This document shows positions 1-10,373 of a stretch of 64,000 nt of DNA, in pieces. The notes under the pieces were generated by a model. The model saw nothing but the letters and a program-made list of their open reading frames with translations. It had not been told where the DNA came from and did not search any database. The position numbers were made by a program, and so were the translations under genes. Source of the DNA: Magnolia sinica (taxonomy: Eukaryota > Streptophyta > Magnoliopsida > Magnoliales > Magnoliaceae); contig NC_080582.1 of assembly GCF_029962835.1 (NCBI RefSeq), positions 16,562,032 to 16,626,031 of the forward strand. The letters are read 5' to 3'. The stretch's first letter is position 1; every line of letters begins with the position of its first letter.

Positions 1-3000
1 ACGGTTCCTGATACGAGATCAATACTGAAATCCACTTCTCTTCTGGGCAACAATCCAGGTATATCTCGAAAAACTTCGGAGTAGTCTTTCACGATCGGGA
101 TTATTGAAACATTAACTCTTGTGATTCTTCGTCCTTCAACACAAAATTGAGTTCTATGTGCTCGCTTTTATTCAAACCTCATATTTGAAAATGCTCTCTC
201 TAGAATAGAGAAAATTATTGCCTTGGAATGACAGTCAGTCAGTCTTGGCATGATATGAAGTAAGCCAATCCATTCCTAGGATAACATCATACCCCTTCAT
301 CTTCATTACTACTAAATCCACCGGCATCGAAACACCTTTGATACTAATTTCATAGAATTTACATATTTTGTTCAAATTGATGTTTTTCCCCATCGGTGAT
401 TCTACCAAATAAACTAAAGGTTATGGGTTGCATGCCTAATCGTTTAACTACCGTAGTTGTAACAAAAGATAATGAAGTTCCAAAATCAAACAATATGACA
501 ATCAGTTGATCGAACATGATAATTATACCTTTTATGACATTATTATCCACTTTTGGTTCTTCAGTAGATGTGACGATGTAAACCTTGTCTTGCGTGGTTT
601 ATTGTCTGAACATGTGTCCTCCTTGAGAATTCGTAGGTCGTGATGATTGTTGTAGCTGATTCTTCTAATTTTGAGCTGGTCGAGAAGGTGTGGAATGTGA
701 CGCTTAAGGGTATGAGTGTGGCGGTTTGGACACTTAGAATGATTGTACGGACTGCTTAGTTGGTGCAGGAGATTGTAATCGTGAGGATGAATGTCATAGT
801 GGTAGAAAATTTCCAATGTCTATAAGTTAAGTCATGCAAATCTATAGCTTATGCTCTTACTTCCTGCAATATGTACAATTTTTAGTAAATCGTCATTCCT
901 GATTATTCAATGTCATGTTGGTCCTTTGCCTCTTCATTAACAGTTGTTGTTGGGTGGGTGTAGTCCTATTCTGATGCTCTCTTATATGGGCACGGGTCCA
1001 CTCACTATCTCTTTTGGCTTGCAGGGCCTTATTAACGATTTCAAAGTACTTTACGATGTCTGCGCAACAAAATTTGGTTCTAATATTTTAATGGAGTCCT
1101 TAAAATTTTATAATCTTATATTCTTCATCTTCCACCACCTTCAAGACATAACAAGATAATTTTGTGAATTTCACCTCATACTAGGCCACTGTCATTGCTC
1201 TTTACTCCAACTTAAAAAATTCAGGCATCTTTTGAATACGATGGGCCTTGGGAAAATACTTCTCGTGGAACTTGCCTCTAAATTTGCTCTACGTCCACAT
1301 ATGTGCTATTGTGACTATTCTTTTTGCTGCTTTCTGTCATATATTTGTTTATCCCTAAAGTACGAATATCACCATCCTGACTATTTAGTTTCCTAAACAG
1401 TCCATTGCTTTGAGAATCTTCTCAACTTACGTTAACCAGTCTTCTGCTATTGTTAGATCGGAAGTGCAATTGAACACTGGTGTTGCAATTTTTTAAACTT
1501 TTTAAGTAGATCCACTTCTGCTTTTTTACGTCTACCTACAGTCGAATGTTACTGACCTTGAGGTGCTATCATATTTTATTGGGCAGTGCATAAGTCTTGT
1601 TATTGCTTCATCATAGCTGCCATCTGAGTAATGACTCCAAATGTAGGGTCCCATGGTTGGGAACTAGACCCTATATGAGTGCACATAATAGTGGGTGTAA
1701 TGGAAGCTGTGCGGTAGGCCCGACACCATCCACGTTTCCCACTTAAGGGGTAGGGTTCTTTGTTTCTTCTCCTTCTTCAATGTTTTCATCTCATTCTCTA
1801 TCTGCCGTTTCAAATTCTAACGGAACATTCGGGTTTATTGTCGGTTCAAGAGGGATAGTGGCAGTAGTCGACATGAATATATCGCGTAAGCTGCGCGTCT
1901 TCTATGGGGCCATCATGTCTTATTAAAAGAAGTAAAGTTTAGTACAAGAATAATCTTGATCGTCCATCTTTGTCCAACGAAGTGTTGCGATATAAAAGAA
2001 TTTAAATTTCAATTTTCTAAATCATGTACACATTTCGAAGTATTGGCAGCACCTAAATTTGGTTTTTAAGTTCTTTGTCAATCAACAAAATCAAAGGGGC
2101 AAATCCTAAGTATAGAATTTCTAATTTCAGGGATCTACCAATTATGTTAATGTGTATGGGTAACATGACTTATAGGTCTCTCTAGTTTAATGAAAGCCTC
2201 TGTATGATACCATTTTGTCACGCCCTGTAATTCGGATACAAAGTGTGCACCCTTAGACCCAAGTTATAGCCCATGACTCGTACATCAATTCCATTTGTCA
2301 TGTGGTTAATAAGAGATGGAATTTTAATACATTCTAGGTTTTCATCACATCAATTTACTTACATTTATTTGATTACATCTCTTTTATTGACTCTCATTCC
2401 ACCATATTCATAATCACAAAATAAACTTGAAAAAAAGAAACTATGTCCACTCATTTAGGACCTTATTGAACTAAAATAATCAATCATGGTTCAACAAGCT
2501 CATAACTATAAACAATTCTCAAATTTAGTTCAAACAACGGGAACTATAATGAATGCAAGGATGTCATGAGATGCATGTCAAGTAGGATGATCATCCAGTT
2601 GCTTGGGTTAAATATCCGTCAATCCGAAATTATACCCATCAAACATCTATCGTACGTATGCATGGGCAATACTCATCTACTCCATGAGTATGCTTCCACT
2701 TGCATGGGCATCTGCCAACGAATCTACCATGTGTAACTATCTAGAGAGATTCCCTAGGAACATAGGCACGCTGTGTGCATGCATTCGAGATTGATGCATG
2801 TACTGCATACTTAATGTCTATGCGTTAACATGTATAGTCAATAGATACATCTCTCTCTACGAGGAATGACAAGTATATAATATCAATGATTGTCATGTCC
2901 GAATACTCAATATACATTAAAAATCGTTTAGGACACATATCAAAACACAAGAATCATATTAAAAGAAGAATTACAATATAGCAACCATATCAATCTATCA

Positions 3001-4229
3001 ATCATATAATTGCATCATTTATCTTAATGATACAAGTATGAGAAACGTTGCGATTCACTCACCTATTCATAGTGAAGTCGATTCCTTCAAATGGTCAGAC
3101 GCTTTGGAATTTAAGCTTTGAATCTTTATTATGATAATTAACATGCTATAATTCAATTAAATTATCATAATATGTGGGGTCCACCTTTGAACAAAATAAG
3201 ATTACCCAACATGATTCATAAATTTTATTTGAAAGTCAAAATAGGGGACTATTGATCAATGCCATCGATCAATCGAGCCAGCTCGACGGCCTTCGATCAA
3301 TTATTTGATCGATCAACCAAGGATTGATGAAATTTAGATTAAATGGTTTAAGTTTCTAGACACTTTTGGCCACCTTCGATCAATTGAATCTTGCCCATCA
3401 ATTGATCGAACTCGATCGAATTTAGGTCAATTGCTCACTAGAAAAAATTGATCACCGTTGGTTGATCGAATTAAATCGATCGAGACTGCTTGAGGCCCTC
3501 CTTGATCAATCAAAACGGGTTACCAATTGTGGCTTTTGGTCTCTGGACAAAAATCAATCCGTTCGATTGATCAATCCTTTTGATCGATTAAAGTCAATTG
3601 GGTTCTGTTTTCATCACAAACCGTTTTTTCAAACTTTTAGGTTTTCTCCTTCTTTTCTTAATTTTGTGACTTTAATTGATTTTATGGTTTAGGTCCAACC
3701 CATCTAATGGTTTTTCTCTTCATTAAACTTGTTTTAACCAAAGTATCACTTGGATCCATAATACCTAGAATCTAAGTTGTTGATAAAAAGTTATATTTCA
3801 GCGAAGTCATGTATTGTTGTGGGAAATCTATCGATCGGATTAGTCTAGGATTCAAGACCCTAACATGATTTGACCTTTTGATCTTTGATTCAGTTTCCCT
3901 AGACTAAGATGATAGGATTTCTCATAGTCGTCCTTCTATGATTCAGATACTTGTGCAAAACTACTTTCTTTCATCAAAACTTCCCTGTAGATCAAAACAA
4001 TGATCGTGGGATTGATCATCTCTGATCATTGTTTAGATCAAGGACCCTTTTGTAAGAAATAAAAGGAGATGATAAACTTACCAGTGGAATCTCGTTCACG
4101 GGATTTTTCTCTCCCTCCTACGATTGCTCATATAATTTTAGGGTTTTCTATAGAGATTTCTAAGAGAGCCCTGATTCTAGAGGATTTCATTGGGTTTTGT
4201 GGATTTTAACAAAGTATAATTTCTACAAT
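1..4229 (-). mobile_element. Ty3/gypsy LTR retrotransposon fossil, cut by the window edge
   Basis: Read on the minus strand, the order is LTR (high coordinates), a primer-binding site, gag, protease, and the start of the reverse-transcriptase linker at the window edge. The protease region (about 359-550) has a gypsy-like FDFGTSLSFV active-site stretch, where FDSGASHSF is usual, and a zinc-knuckle-like patch lies near 720-760. The first 90 bases, read in reverse, give a DYSEVFRDIPG-like stretch typical of the segment before gypsy RT. The element is broken, with many breaks, and looks old. The family is Ty3/gypsy, perhaps the Tekay/Del group; that subgroup is a guess. The far LTR boundary is uncertain. 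Confidence 0.75.
2216..4229 (-). repeat. probable LTR of the gypsy fossil with adjacent primer-binding site
   Basis: On the plus strand the LTR begins TGTCACGCCC at 2216. Just before it, at 2205-2215, lies TGATACCATTT, the reverse complement of an initiator-Met-type primer-binding site (TGGTATCA). The proposed outer end is TTTCTACA at about 4229, giving TGT...ACA ends, but no target duplication was confirmed there. Inside, 3240-3620 is rich in overlapping GATCGATCAATTGATC-type motifs, a low-complexity pattern some plant LTRs carry. Confidence 0.5.
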
Positions 4230-4875
4230 GTTAGGAATCAATCCAATGACTTATCTTTCCACTAAGAGTTTACTCCTACTAACGAGGCTAATTGCTTGGT
4301 TTTTGTTATTAAATACAAAATTAAATTATTATTTGGTTAGTCCAGTTATTATTTGGCTTAAAAAATCAGGGTAATTAGGGGAATTATGCCTAAGGAAAAA
4401 ACAAAACAAAACAAAAGCTGTGTATACAAACTTATTGCATTTAGGAAATCTAATTTTCACTACTTGCTTCTTGACTTAACTTCAGATGTTGATATCGAAA
4501 ACTAGTCTCATTCATGATTTAGGTGGAACATGTTATTGGAAATAGTGTACTTAGTGATGCCAACCCTATAAACTTTTTCTCTCGGTGTGGCCCACCTGAA
4601 TCAAGCATTGTCTTGACTTTGGGGTCTTAGGCCTAAATGTTTTTTTGCATCCAATGGCGTGAGTGGATTTCACATAATCATCACGGTGGGCCAAACATAA
4701 AATCAATGGTGGACATCTCTTCCAAATATTTCCTTTGGTGTCACCTATTCAAATAACGGACGGCCCTGATTTTTTTTGGTTGTGGACCTAAGTTGGATTA
4801 CATGTATAAGAGTCTATGTGGATTTCACATACACATCAAAGAGGACCCTACAAAAATTGGCCATGGTGCCTTTAA
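4230..4875. other. intergenic DNA with degenerate MITE pieces
   Basis: No gene is visible. 4230-4540 is AT-rich with no recognisable element. From about 4560 the GTGGCCCACC, CATCACGGTGGGCC and TGGACATC phrases of the local foldback MITEs appear, without clear ends. Confidence 0.5.
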
Positions 4876-5335
4876 TAAGGGACACGGGTTGGGTAGATCT
4901 CTGTGGGGCCATCTTGATGTATGTATTTTGTCCATGTTGTCCATCCAATTTGAAAGATCATTTTAGTGCATGAGCCCATAAAGGAGATAGATTTAAGGCT
5001 CAAGTTGACCATACAACAGGAAATGGTGGGAATGGAACACTTACCAAAGAAACCTCTTGTGGTTCCCCGGAGGTTTTGGATCAAACTGATATTTATGTTT
5101 TCCCTTTATCCAAGTCTATTGACCTCAGGTTATATGGTAAATAAACATCATGGAGGGCCCTAAGGATGTTTCAATGGTGGGCATCAATATTGTCACCACT
5201 ATTTCATGTGGTGTGGTCCACTCAAGCCTTAGATTCGCCTCTTTTTTGGGACTGACTTGTCAAAATTAATGAATGGAAAGCGTGATGAAACACATACATC
5301 ATGGTGGGCCCCATAGAGCCCTTACTAAGACCATC
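4876..5335. mobile_element. foldback MITE copy
   Basis: It opens with a GGGGCCATCTTGATGTATGT phrase and closes with the reverse form, CATACATCATGGTGGGCCCC (about 5291-5310). Between them lie the phrases common to the whole family: ATCATTTTAG, a GACCATACAACAGGAAATGG-like block and its inverse TGTGGTGTGGTCCACTCAAG. The two halves are roughly inverted copies of each other. No coding capacity is visible. Confidence 0.6.
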
Positions 5336-5404
5336 TATCTCTATCTAGGCCCCGATAGGGTTAGTAACTGCGCGAATCGCATCCTTTGGAGACCATTATA
5401 AAGG

Positions 5405-5905
5405 GAAGCGGATTAGGTGAGATTGTACCTCGCCCAGACAGTTCGACCCTTACCGTGGGGCCCACCTATATCTATAATGTCCATAAAAAAATTCAGATCA
5501 TTTTAGGGTATTATCCAAAAATTGAAGCAGATCCAATTATCATATGGACAATATATTAGAAAACTGTGGTGATTGAATGCCCTACCTTTAAAAACTTCTT
5601 ATGGTGCACCTTAATGTTTTTGTAGTATTTATTTGTCATCTAATCTCTTAATGAGATCACATAAGCTTGAATGAAGGGAAAAATATATATATAAGCTTGA
5701 TTGAAAACTTTTGTGGTCCATTAATGGCCAATTACCATTGCTTACTTTGGTATGGTCCACATGATAATTGGATCTGTTTCATTTTTGAGATAATGCTCTG
5801 TAAAAACGGCTGGACAGCCTGGATACATAATACATATGTCAATGTGGGCTCCATGATAAGGTCCGCACCATCTTGATCAGCTCGAGTTCTCACCTAATCC
5901 GCTTC
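5405..5905. mobile_element. MITE with perfect 18-bp terminal inverted repeats
   Basis: The left end GAAGCGGATTAGGTGAGA (5405-5422) is the exact reverse complement of the right end TCTCACCTAATCCGCTTC (5888-5905). The 501-bp body carries the GTGGGGCCCACC and ATCATTTTAGG phrases and a second inverted half. I could not see a convincing target duplication for this copy, but related copies at 9052-9571 and 16164-16686 have 9-10-bp duplications, which points to a Mutator-like (MULE) origin. Confidence 0.8.
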
Positions 5906-6611
5906 TATTTTAATGGACTTCACCTCTCTTTCTAGGCAGCACCCACACACCCCACAATGGGTACTCGAACTCATAATGTATATGCAAAATCCACACCGAC
6001 TATTAGATGCATAATCCCACGTTAGGCTCAAGACCCAAACATCAAGCTGATATTTGAAATAGATGGGCCATAACAAAAGAAAGAGTAAGGAGAGAAGTCA
6101 ACCCCTTGGGGCAAAAAAATCAAAAACATATTTAATTAAAGTGAGTCACACTAAAGGGAAGCAATTTAAAGGCGAGCATCCACGTGTACAATGTTTTCAA
6201 TTGTACGGTCCACCTGAATAATGGATGGGGTTTGCTTTTGATACCTATGCTTGAAATTAACTCACTCAACTTATGATGAGGGTTTCTTAAACACACTAAG
6301 TTAGAGCTCACAAAGCTTTTAGGATTTTATTTTTTTATTTTTTTTTATTTTTTATTTTTTATTTTTATTATTATTATTTTTTTAAAAATAATGGTAAGTC
6401 CCTTTCTTACCTTTTTGTGAAGGGTAGCATGGACTTTGAAGGGTCAAAGCATGATATTGGATTGTCACAACTATAAGAAATTTTCAGCTAAAAATCTCCA
6501 TGACATAAATACTCTAGTACCTTTCTAAATTAAGTTTTCATTAAACTACCTCATTGATTAATTTACTATCAAGTGAGTACTTTCCATTAGATTTCTCTCA
6601 CGTCCTTCACA
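5906..6611. other. intergenic DNA, no gene seen
   Basis: A TTTTTTATTT-type low-complexity run occupies about 6325-6385. The rest is AT-rich and I recognise no coding signal. Confidence 0.5.
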
Positions 6612-7691
6612 GTTGGAGATTGGCGGGGTAAGACGCAATCCGCGTCTAAGTAAACCTTACGGTTGGGCTTAGAGGGTTTCAACTGGGGTTTATTCAATCC
6701 TCATTACTTTCAGTAGTATGGTTTAAATGAGCTTTGGATGTACCTCATTTTTTGGAAGGTGCTCAATAATGATCTAAAAAATTTGATGAACGGTGTGGAT
6801 CTAACACATAAATCATGATGGAGCTCAACGATGTTCCACATGTTGTGGAGTACGCAATCTATTGGGAACATGGCTTGTTTAATGAGCTCGTATCATCGGA
6901 ATCACGTGCTACAATGAGAAGCGAGGGCCCAAGCATTCTACGCAGAATATCCGTACTCAACTCAGGGAGCGAATTAGGTGAGAACTCCGATCCACTGAAT
7001 TGGGTGGGACCCTTGACTGCGGGGCCCACTGTGATGCACGTGACTACATCTACATCGTCCATCCATATTGGTGATTTGTGGGACTCACCATGATGTATCC
7101 ACGGCATCCACTTATTTTTCCAAATCATTTTAGAGCACCAGCTCAAAAACCAGGCATATCCAAATTTAAGGTGGACAATGCCATAAAAAATAGGTGGTGA
7201 TTGAATGGCCACCATTAAAAATCTCCCTAGGGCCTAAAATGATATGAAAAAAATAGATGGACAGTGTAGATATAACATATACATAATGATGAGCCCACCC
7301 AAATTCCACATAGCAACCCTTCTTTTATTCTCTCCGGAATATGCTGCACAACACAGCAAGAAACGTGTGCCCCGCTTATGACCTACTTCTTAGGTCTACG
7401 CCATTCACCTATTTTTTTTCGCATCATTATAGTATTTACAATCATTTTTTCTGATCATTCTAAGATAGATTTGAGCCCAAAAACAAGGAGGATCTATAGC
7501 TAAAGTGGACCACACCATAAGAAACAGTAGAAATTGGATGCCTACCTTTTAAAACTTCTTAAGGCCACCAAAGGCTCTGATCATACTGATATTGGTCATT
7601 TCACTTCGTCTTGGTCGGAGTAACCTTTCAAATAGGTTAGATGGCAAGTAAACCGGACGCGGATTCCGTCCTACCCCCGCTTGTCTCCAAC
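6612..7691. mobile_element. TIR element with about 35-bp imperfect inverted ends
   Basis: The left end (6612-6646, beginning GTTGGAGATTGGCGGGGTAA) is matched in reverse by 7656-7691 (ending CCCGCTTGTCTCCAAC), with a few mismatches. The body again contains MITE phrases and an internal start of the GGAGCGAATTAGGTGAGAAC type at about 6966. A second partial copy of the left part lies at 8115-8443. No transposase is visible, so it is a non-autonomous element or a composite. Confidence 0.6.
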
Positions 7692-7729
7692 TGGGGACGG
7701 TGAGGAGCTTCGAGCGGCCACTGTTATTT

Positions 7730-8095
7730 TTTTCATATTATTTTAGGATGTAAGCCCAAAAAAAGGAGAGAGAAGGTTCAGGTGGATTGGAGATTAAACT
7801 CCTATTGTTGAAAATTTCTTAGGGCCACAAGAGTTTTGGATGGAGCTGATATTTTTGTTTTCTGAGGTCCATGTAACTTTATAAATAAGTTAGATGACAA
7901 ATAAACATTATTGGTAGACCCTAGCAAGTTTCAACAATGAGAATCATTACCACCACTGCTTCCTATGGTGTGGTCCGTTTTAGCCTTGGATATGCATAAT
8001 TTTTTGGTTTATAACTTAAAACGATACCAAAAAAATGGATGGATGGTGTGGATAAGACTCATACATTACCGTGGCAACTGAAAGCTCCTGCCCGT
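7730..8095. mobile_element. foldback MITE fragment
   Basis: It carries the family phrases CATATTATTTTAGGATGTAA, CCTATGGTGTGGTCCGTTTT and a closing GGATGGTGTGGATAAGACTC. Ends are not clear. Confidence 0.45.
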
Positions 8096-8114
8096 TCACA
8101 GCTAGATGGGCAGG

Positions 8115-8443
8115 TAAGACGCCATCCGCGTCAAGTGAACCTTACGGTTGGGCTTAGGAGGGTATCAAATGTGGTTCGTTCAATTCCCATTACTTTCAGT
8201 GATATGGTTTAAATGAGCTTTGGATGTGCCTCATTTTTTCGAAACATGCTCAATAATGATCTGAAAAAATTGATGAACAGTGTGGATCTAACACATAAAT
8301 CATGATGGGCCAGCTAAGTTCCATATGTGGTGAAGTTCGCAATCTATTTAGGACGGGGAACATGGCTTGTTTCATGAGCTCGCATCATCGGAGTCACGTG
8401 GTCCAATGAGAAGCGAGGGCCCAGGCATTCAGCTTTCTACACT
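8115..8443. repeat. second copy of 6629-6950, interrupted by a nested MITE
   Basis: It starts TAAGACGCCATCCGCGTC and runs parallel to 6629 onward (CCTTACGGTTGGGCTTAG, GGTTTAAATGAGCTTTGGAT, AATGAGAAGCGAGGGCCCA). The similarity is interrupted at 8444 by the nested element 8444-9601 and resumes after it: TATCCGTACTCAATTAGGTG at about 9630 matches about 6950. Confidence 0.65.
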
Positions 8444-9601
8444 GGAAGCGGATTGGCTGGAGTACCACACACCAGTTATATAGCTGGTGTATTGATGTCA
8501 GCAAGTTCAGAGGCTCACATCATGCGGTATGTGTTATATCCAAACCCTCCATCCATTTTGTGAGCTTATCTAAAGGCTTGATCAGAAAAATAAGGCAGAT
8601 TTAAAGATCAAGTGGACCACACTACAAAAAACAGTGGAGGATTGAACATCTACCATTGAAACCCTTTTGGAGGTCACGGAAGTTTCAAATAAATATGAAA
8701 TTTGTTTTTCCTCTTAATCTGGGTATTTTTGACCTTATTAACAAATTCGATAGAAATAAATGTTACGGTGGGCCCTATGAATTTTTTAACAGTGAAAATC
8801 ATTACACTGATACTATTTTTGTTGTGCTCCATTTGAGCTTTGGATATGATTCATTTTTGGGCTAATACTTTAAAATGAAATCGAAAAATGAATTAACGGT
8901 GTGGATATGGTGTGGATATAATAAATACATCATCGCGGGCCATGTAACTTTGATATCCTTTGAACCGTTCGTACAACTCGGATCTCGAGGAGCGTCGGCG
9001 CTCGTCATCGAGCGGCGCGTATCTCCCCCCGCTATATAGCTGTTGTGTGGTGGAAACGGATTGGCTACTCCCCCGGCCCTGACACCAGCAAATGGCTGGT
9101 GGTCGGTGCTATGTGGGGCCAACACGATATATGTGTTTCATCCATGCAGTCCATCTATTCTTATGGATCATTTTACGGTGGGAGACCAAAAAAGAAAGAA
9201 TCTCAATCTCAATTGGACCACATTACAGGAATCAGTGTTGAATGAGTGTAGACCATTAAAAACATTCTGGGAGCATAAAAGTTTTGGATCAAGCTGATTT
9301 TTATTTTTTCCCTTCATCTAGGCCTGTATGACCTAATCAACAGATGGGATGTCAAATAAACAGTACAGTGGGCCTTAGCAGTATTTTAATGGTGGATATC
9401 CAATCACTATTGTTTTCATGAGGTGTGGTCCACATGAGATTTATATACCTCTCATTCTTTGGATAAGGCAATAAAATGATCTTTAAAAATGGATGAACGG
9501 AATGGATGAAGCACATACATAATGGTGGGACCCACAGAGCACCGACCAGGGGAAGTAGCCAATCCGTTTCCGTTGCGTGGTACACCAGCCAATCCGCTTC
9601 C
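8444..9601. mobile_element. MULE-type MITE (outer of a nested pair)
   Basis: The ends are perfect 17-bp inverted repeats: GGAAGCGGATTGGCTGG (8444-8460) and CCAGCCAATCCGCTTCC (9585-9601). The flanking 9-mers are TTCTACACT (left) and TTCAACACA (right), 7 of 9 matching, as expected of a worn Mutator-like target duplication. A second MITE (9052-9571) has inserted near its right end. The 1,158 bp include that guest. Confidence 0.75.
9052..9571. mobile_element. MULE-type MITE (inner, nested)
   Basis: The ends are perfect 18-bp inverted repeats: GGAAACGGATTGGCTACT and AGTAGCCAATCCGTTTCC. It is flanked by GTTGTGTGGT (9042-9051) and GTTGCGTGGT (9572-9581), a 9-10-bp target duplication with one mismatch. 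The body is the usual foldback with GTGGGGCC and GGTGGGACCCAC arms. Its low decay against the outer element fits a later insertion. Confidence 0.85.
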
Positions 9602-9639
9602 TTCAACACACCAGCTATATAGCTGATGTAGACTATCCG

Positions 9640-10165
9640 TACTCAATTAGGTGAGAACTCGGATCTACGAATTGGGTGGGACCCTTGACTGCGGGGCCCA
9701 CTGTGATGCACGTGATTACATCTACACCGTTCATCCATATTGAAATCTCATTTTAGGGCGTGATCCAAAAAATAAAGCAGTTCTAAATCTTAGATGGACC
9801 ATAGCACTGGAAACAGTGGTGATTGACCATTAAAAACTTCTTGTGGACCACAAAATCTTTGGATCAAGATGATATTTGTGTGGTCACTTCATCTATGTTT
9901 TTGTGACCTTATCAACATGTTGGATGGCAAATAAACAGTCCCATGGAATCCATAAAGTTTTTAATGGTGAAGATTCAATCACCACTGTTTCCTGTAGTGT
10001 GGTTCACCTAAGATTTGAGTTAACCTCATTTTTGGGATCATACCTAAAATGATCTTTCAAAATGGTTAGATGGTGTAGATTTAAGGCACATACATCACTG
10101 TGATCCCCACAATCAGGGTCCCACTTACCTTGGTGGATCTGGTTCTCACTTAATCCGCTCCCGAC
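9640..10165. mobile_element. MITE copy just upstream of NLR gene 1
   Basis: The left end is CAATTAGGTGAGAACTCGG and the right end is GGTTCTCACTTAATCCGCTC (10141-10160), imperfect inverted repeats of the AGCGGATTAGGTGAGA family. It lies within about 200 bp of the gene 1 start codon, so it occupies the proximal promoter region. Confidence 0.65.
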
Positions 10166-10326
10166 ATATCAATGGTCTGCATTCAATATGCATGGGTGGA
10201 CTAATCAAGGGTTAGATCGGCATGTACTAGGTTGGTGATGGGTGGGGCTGAAATGACTTGAGCACAAACACAGCTTGGAAGATTGATTTGGGTGCGTTGC
10301 CCGGCCCATTGCCACCCTTGCCCACG

Positions 10327-10350
10327 AAACTAGGAATTCGAATTTTGCAG
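10327..10350 (+). promoter_or_regulatory. conserved 5' block of the NLR family (possible 3' splice site)
   Basis: AAACTAGGAATTCGAATTTTGCAG sits shortly before the ATG. Near-identical blocks precede every NLR copy here: about 15338-15362, 18959-18981, 29743-29766, and in reverse 54348-54371. The TTTTGCAG end reads like a plant intron acceptor. It could instead simply be conserved 5' UTR carried along by duplication. Confidence 0.4.
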
Positions 10351-10373
10351 GAGGTCGAGCTCTAGCGTAGGCA

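Noticed and set aside
3462-3692. 76-codon frame in GATCGATC-rich DNA
   Set aside because: It lies within the proposed gypsy LTR and has no protein-like composition.
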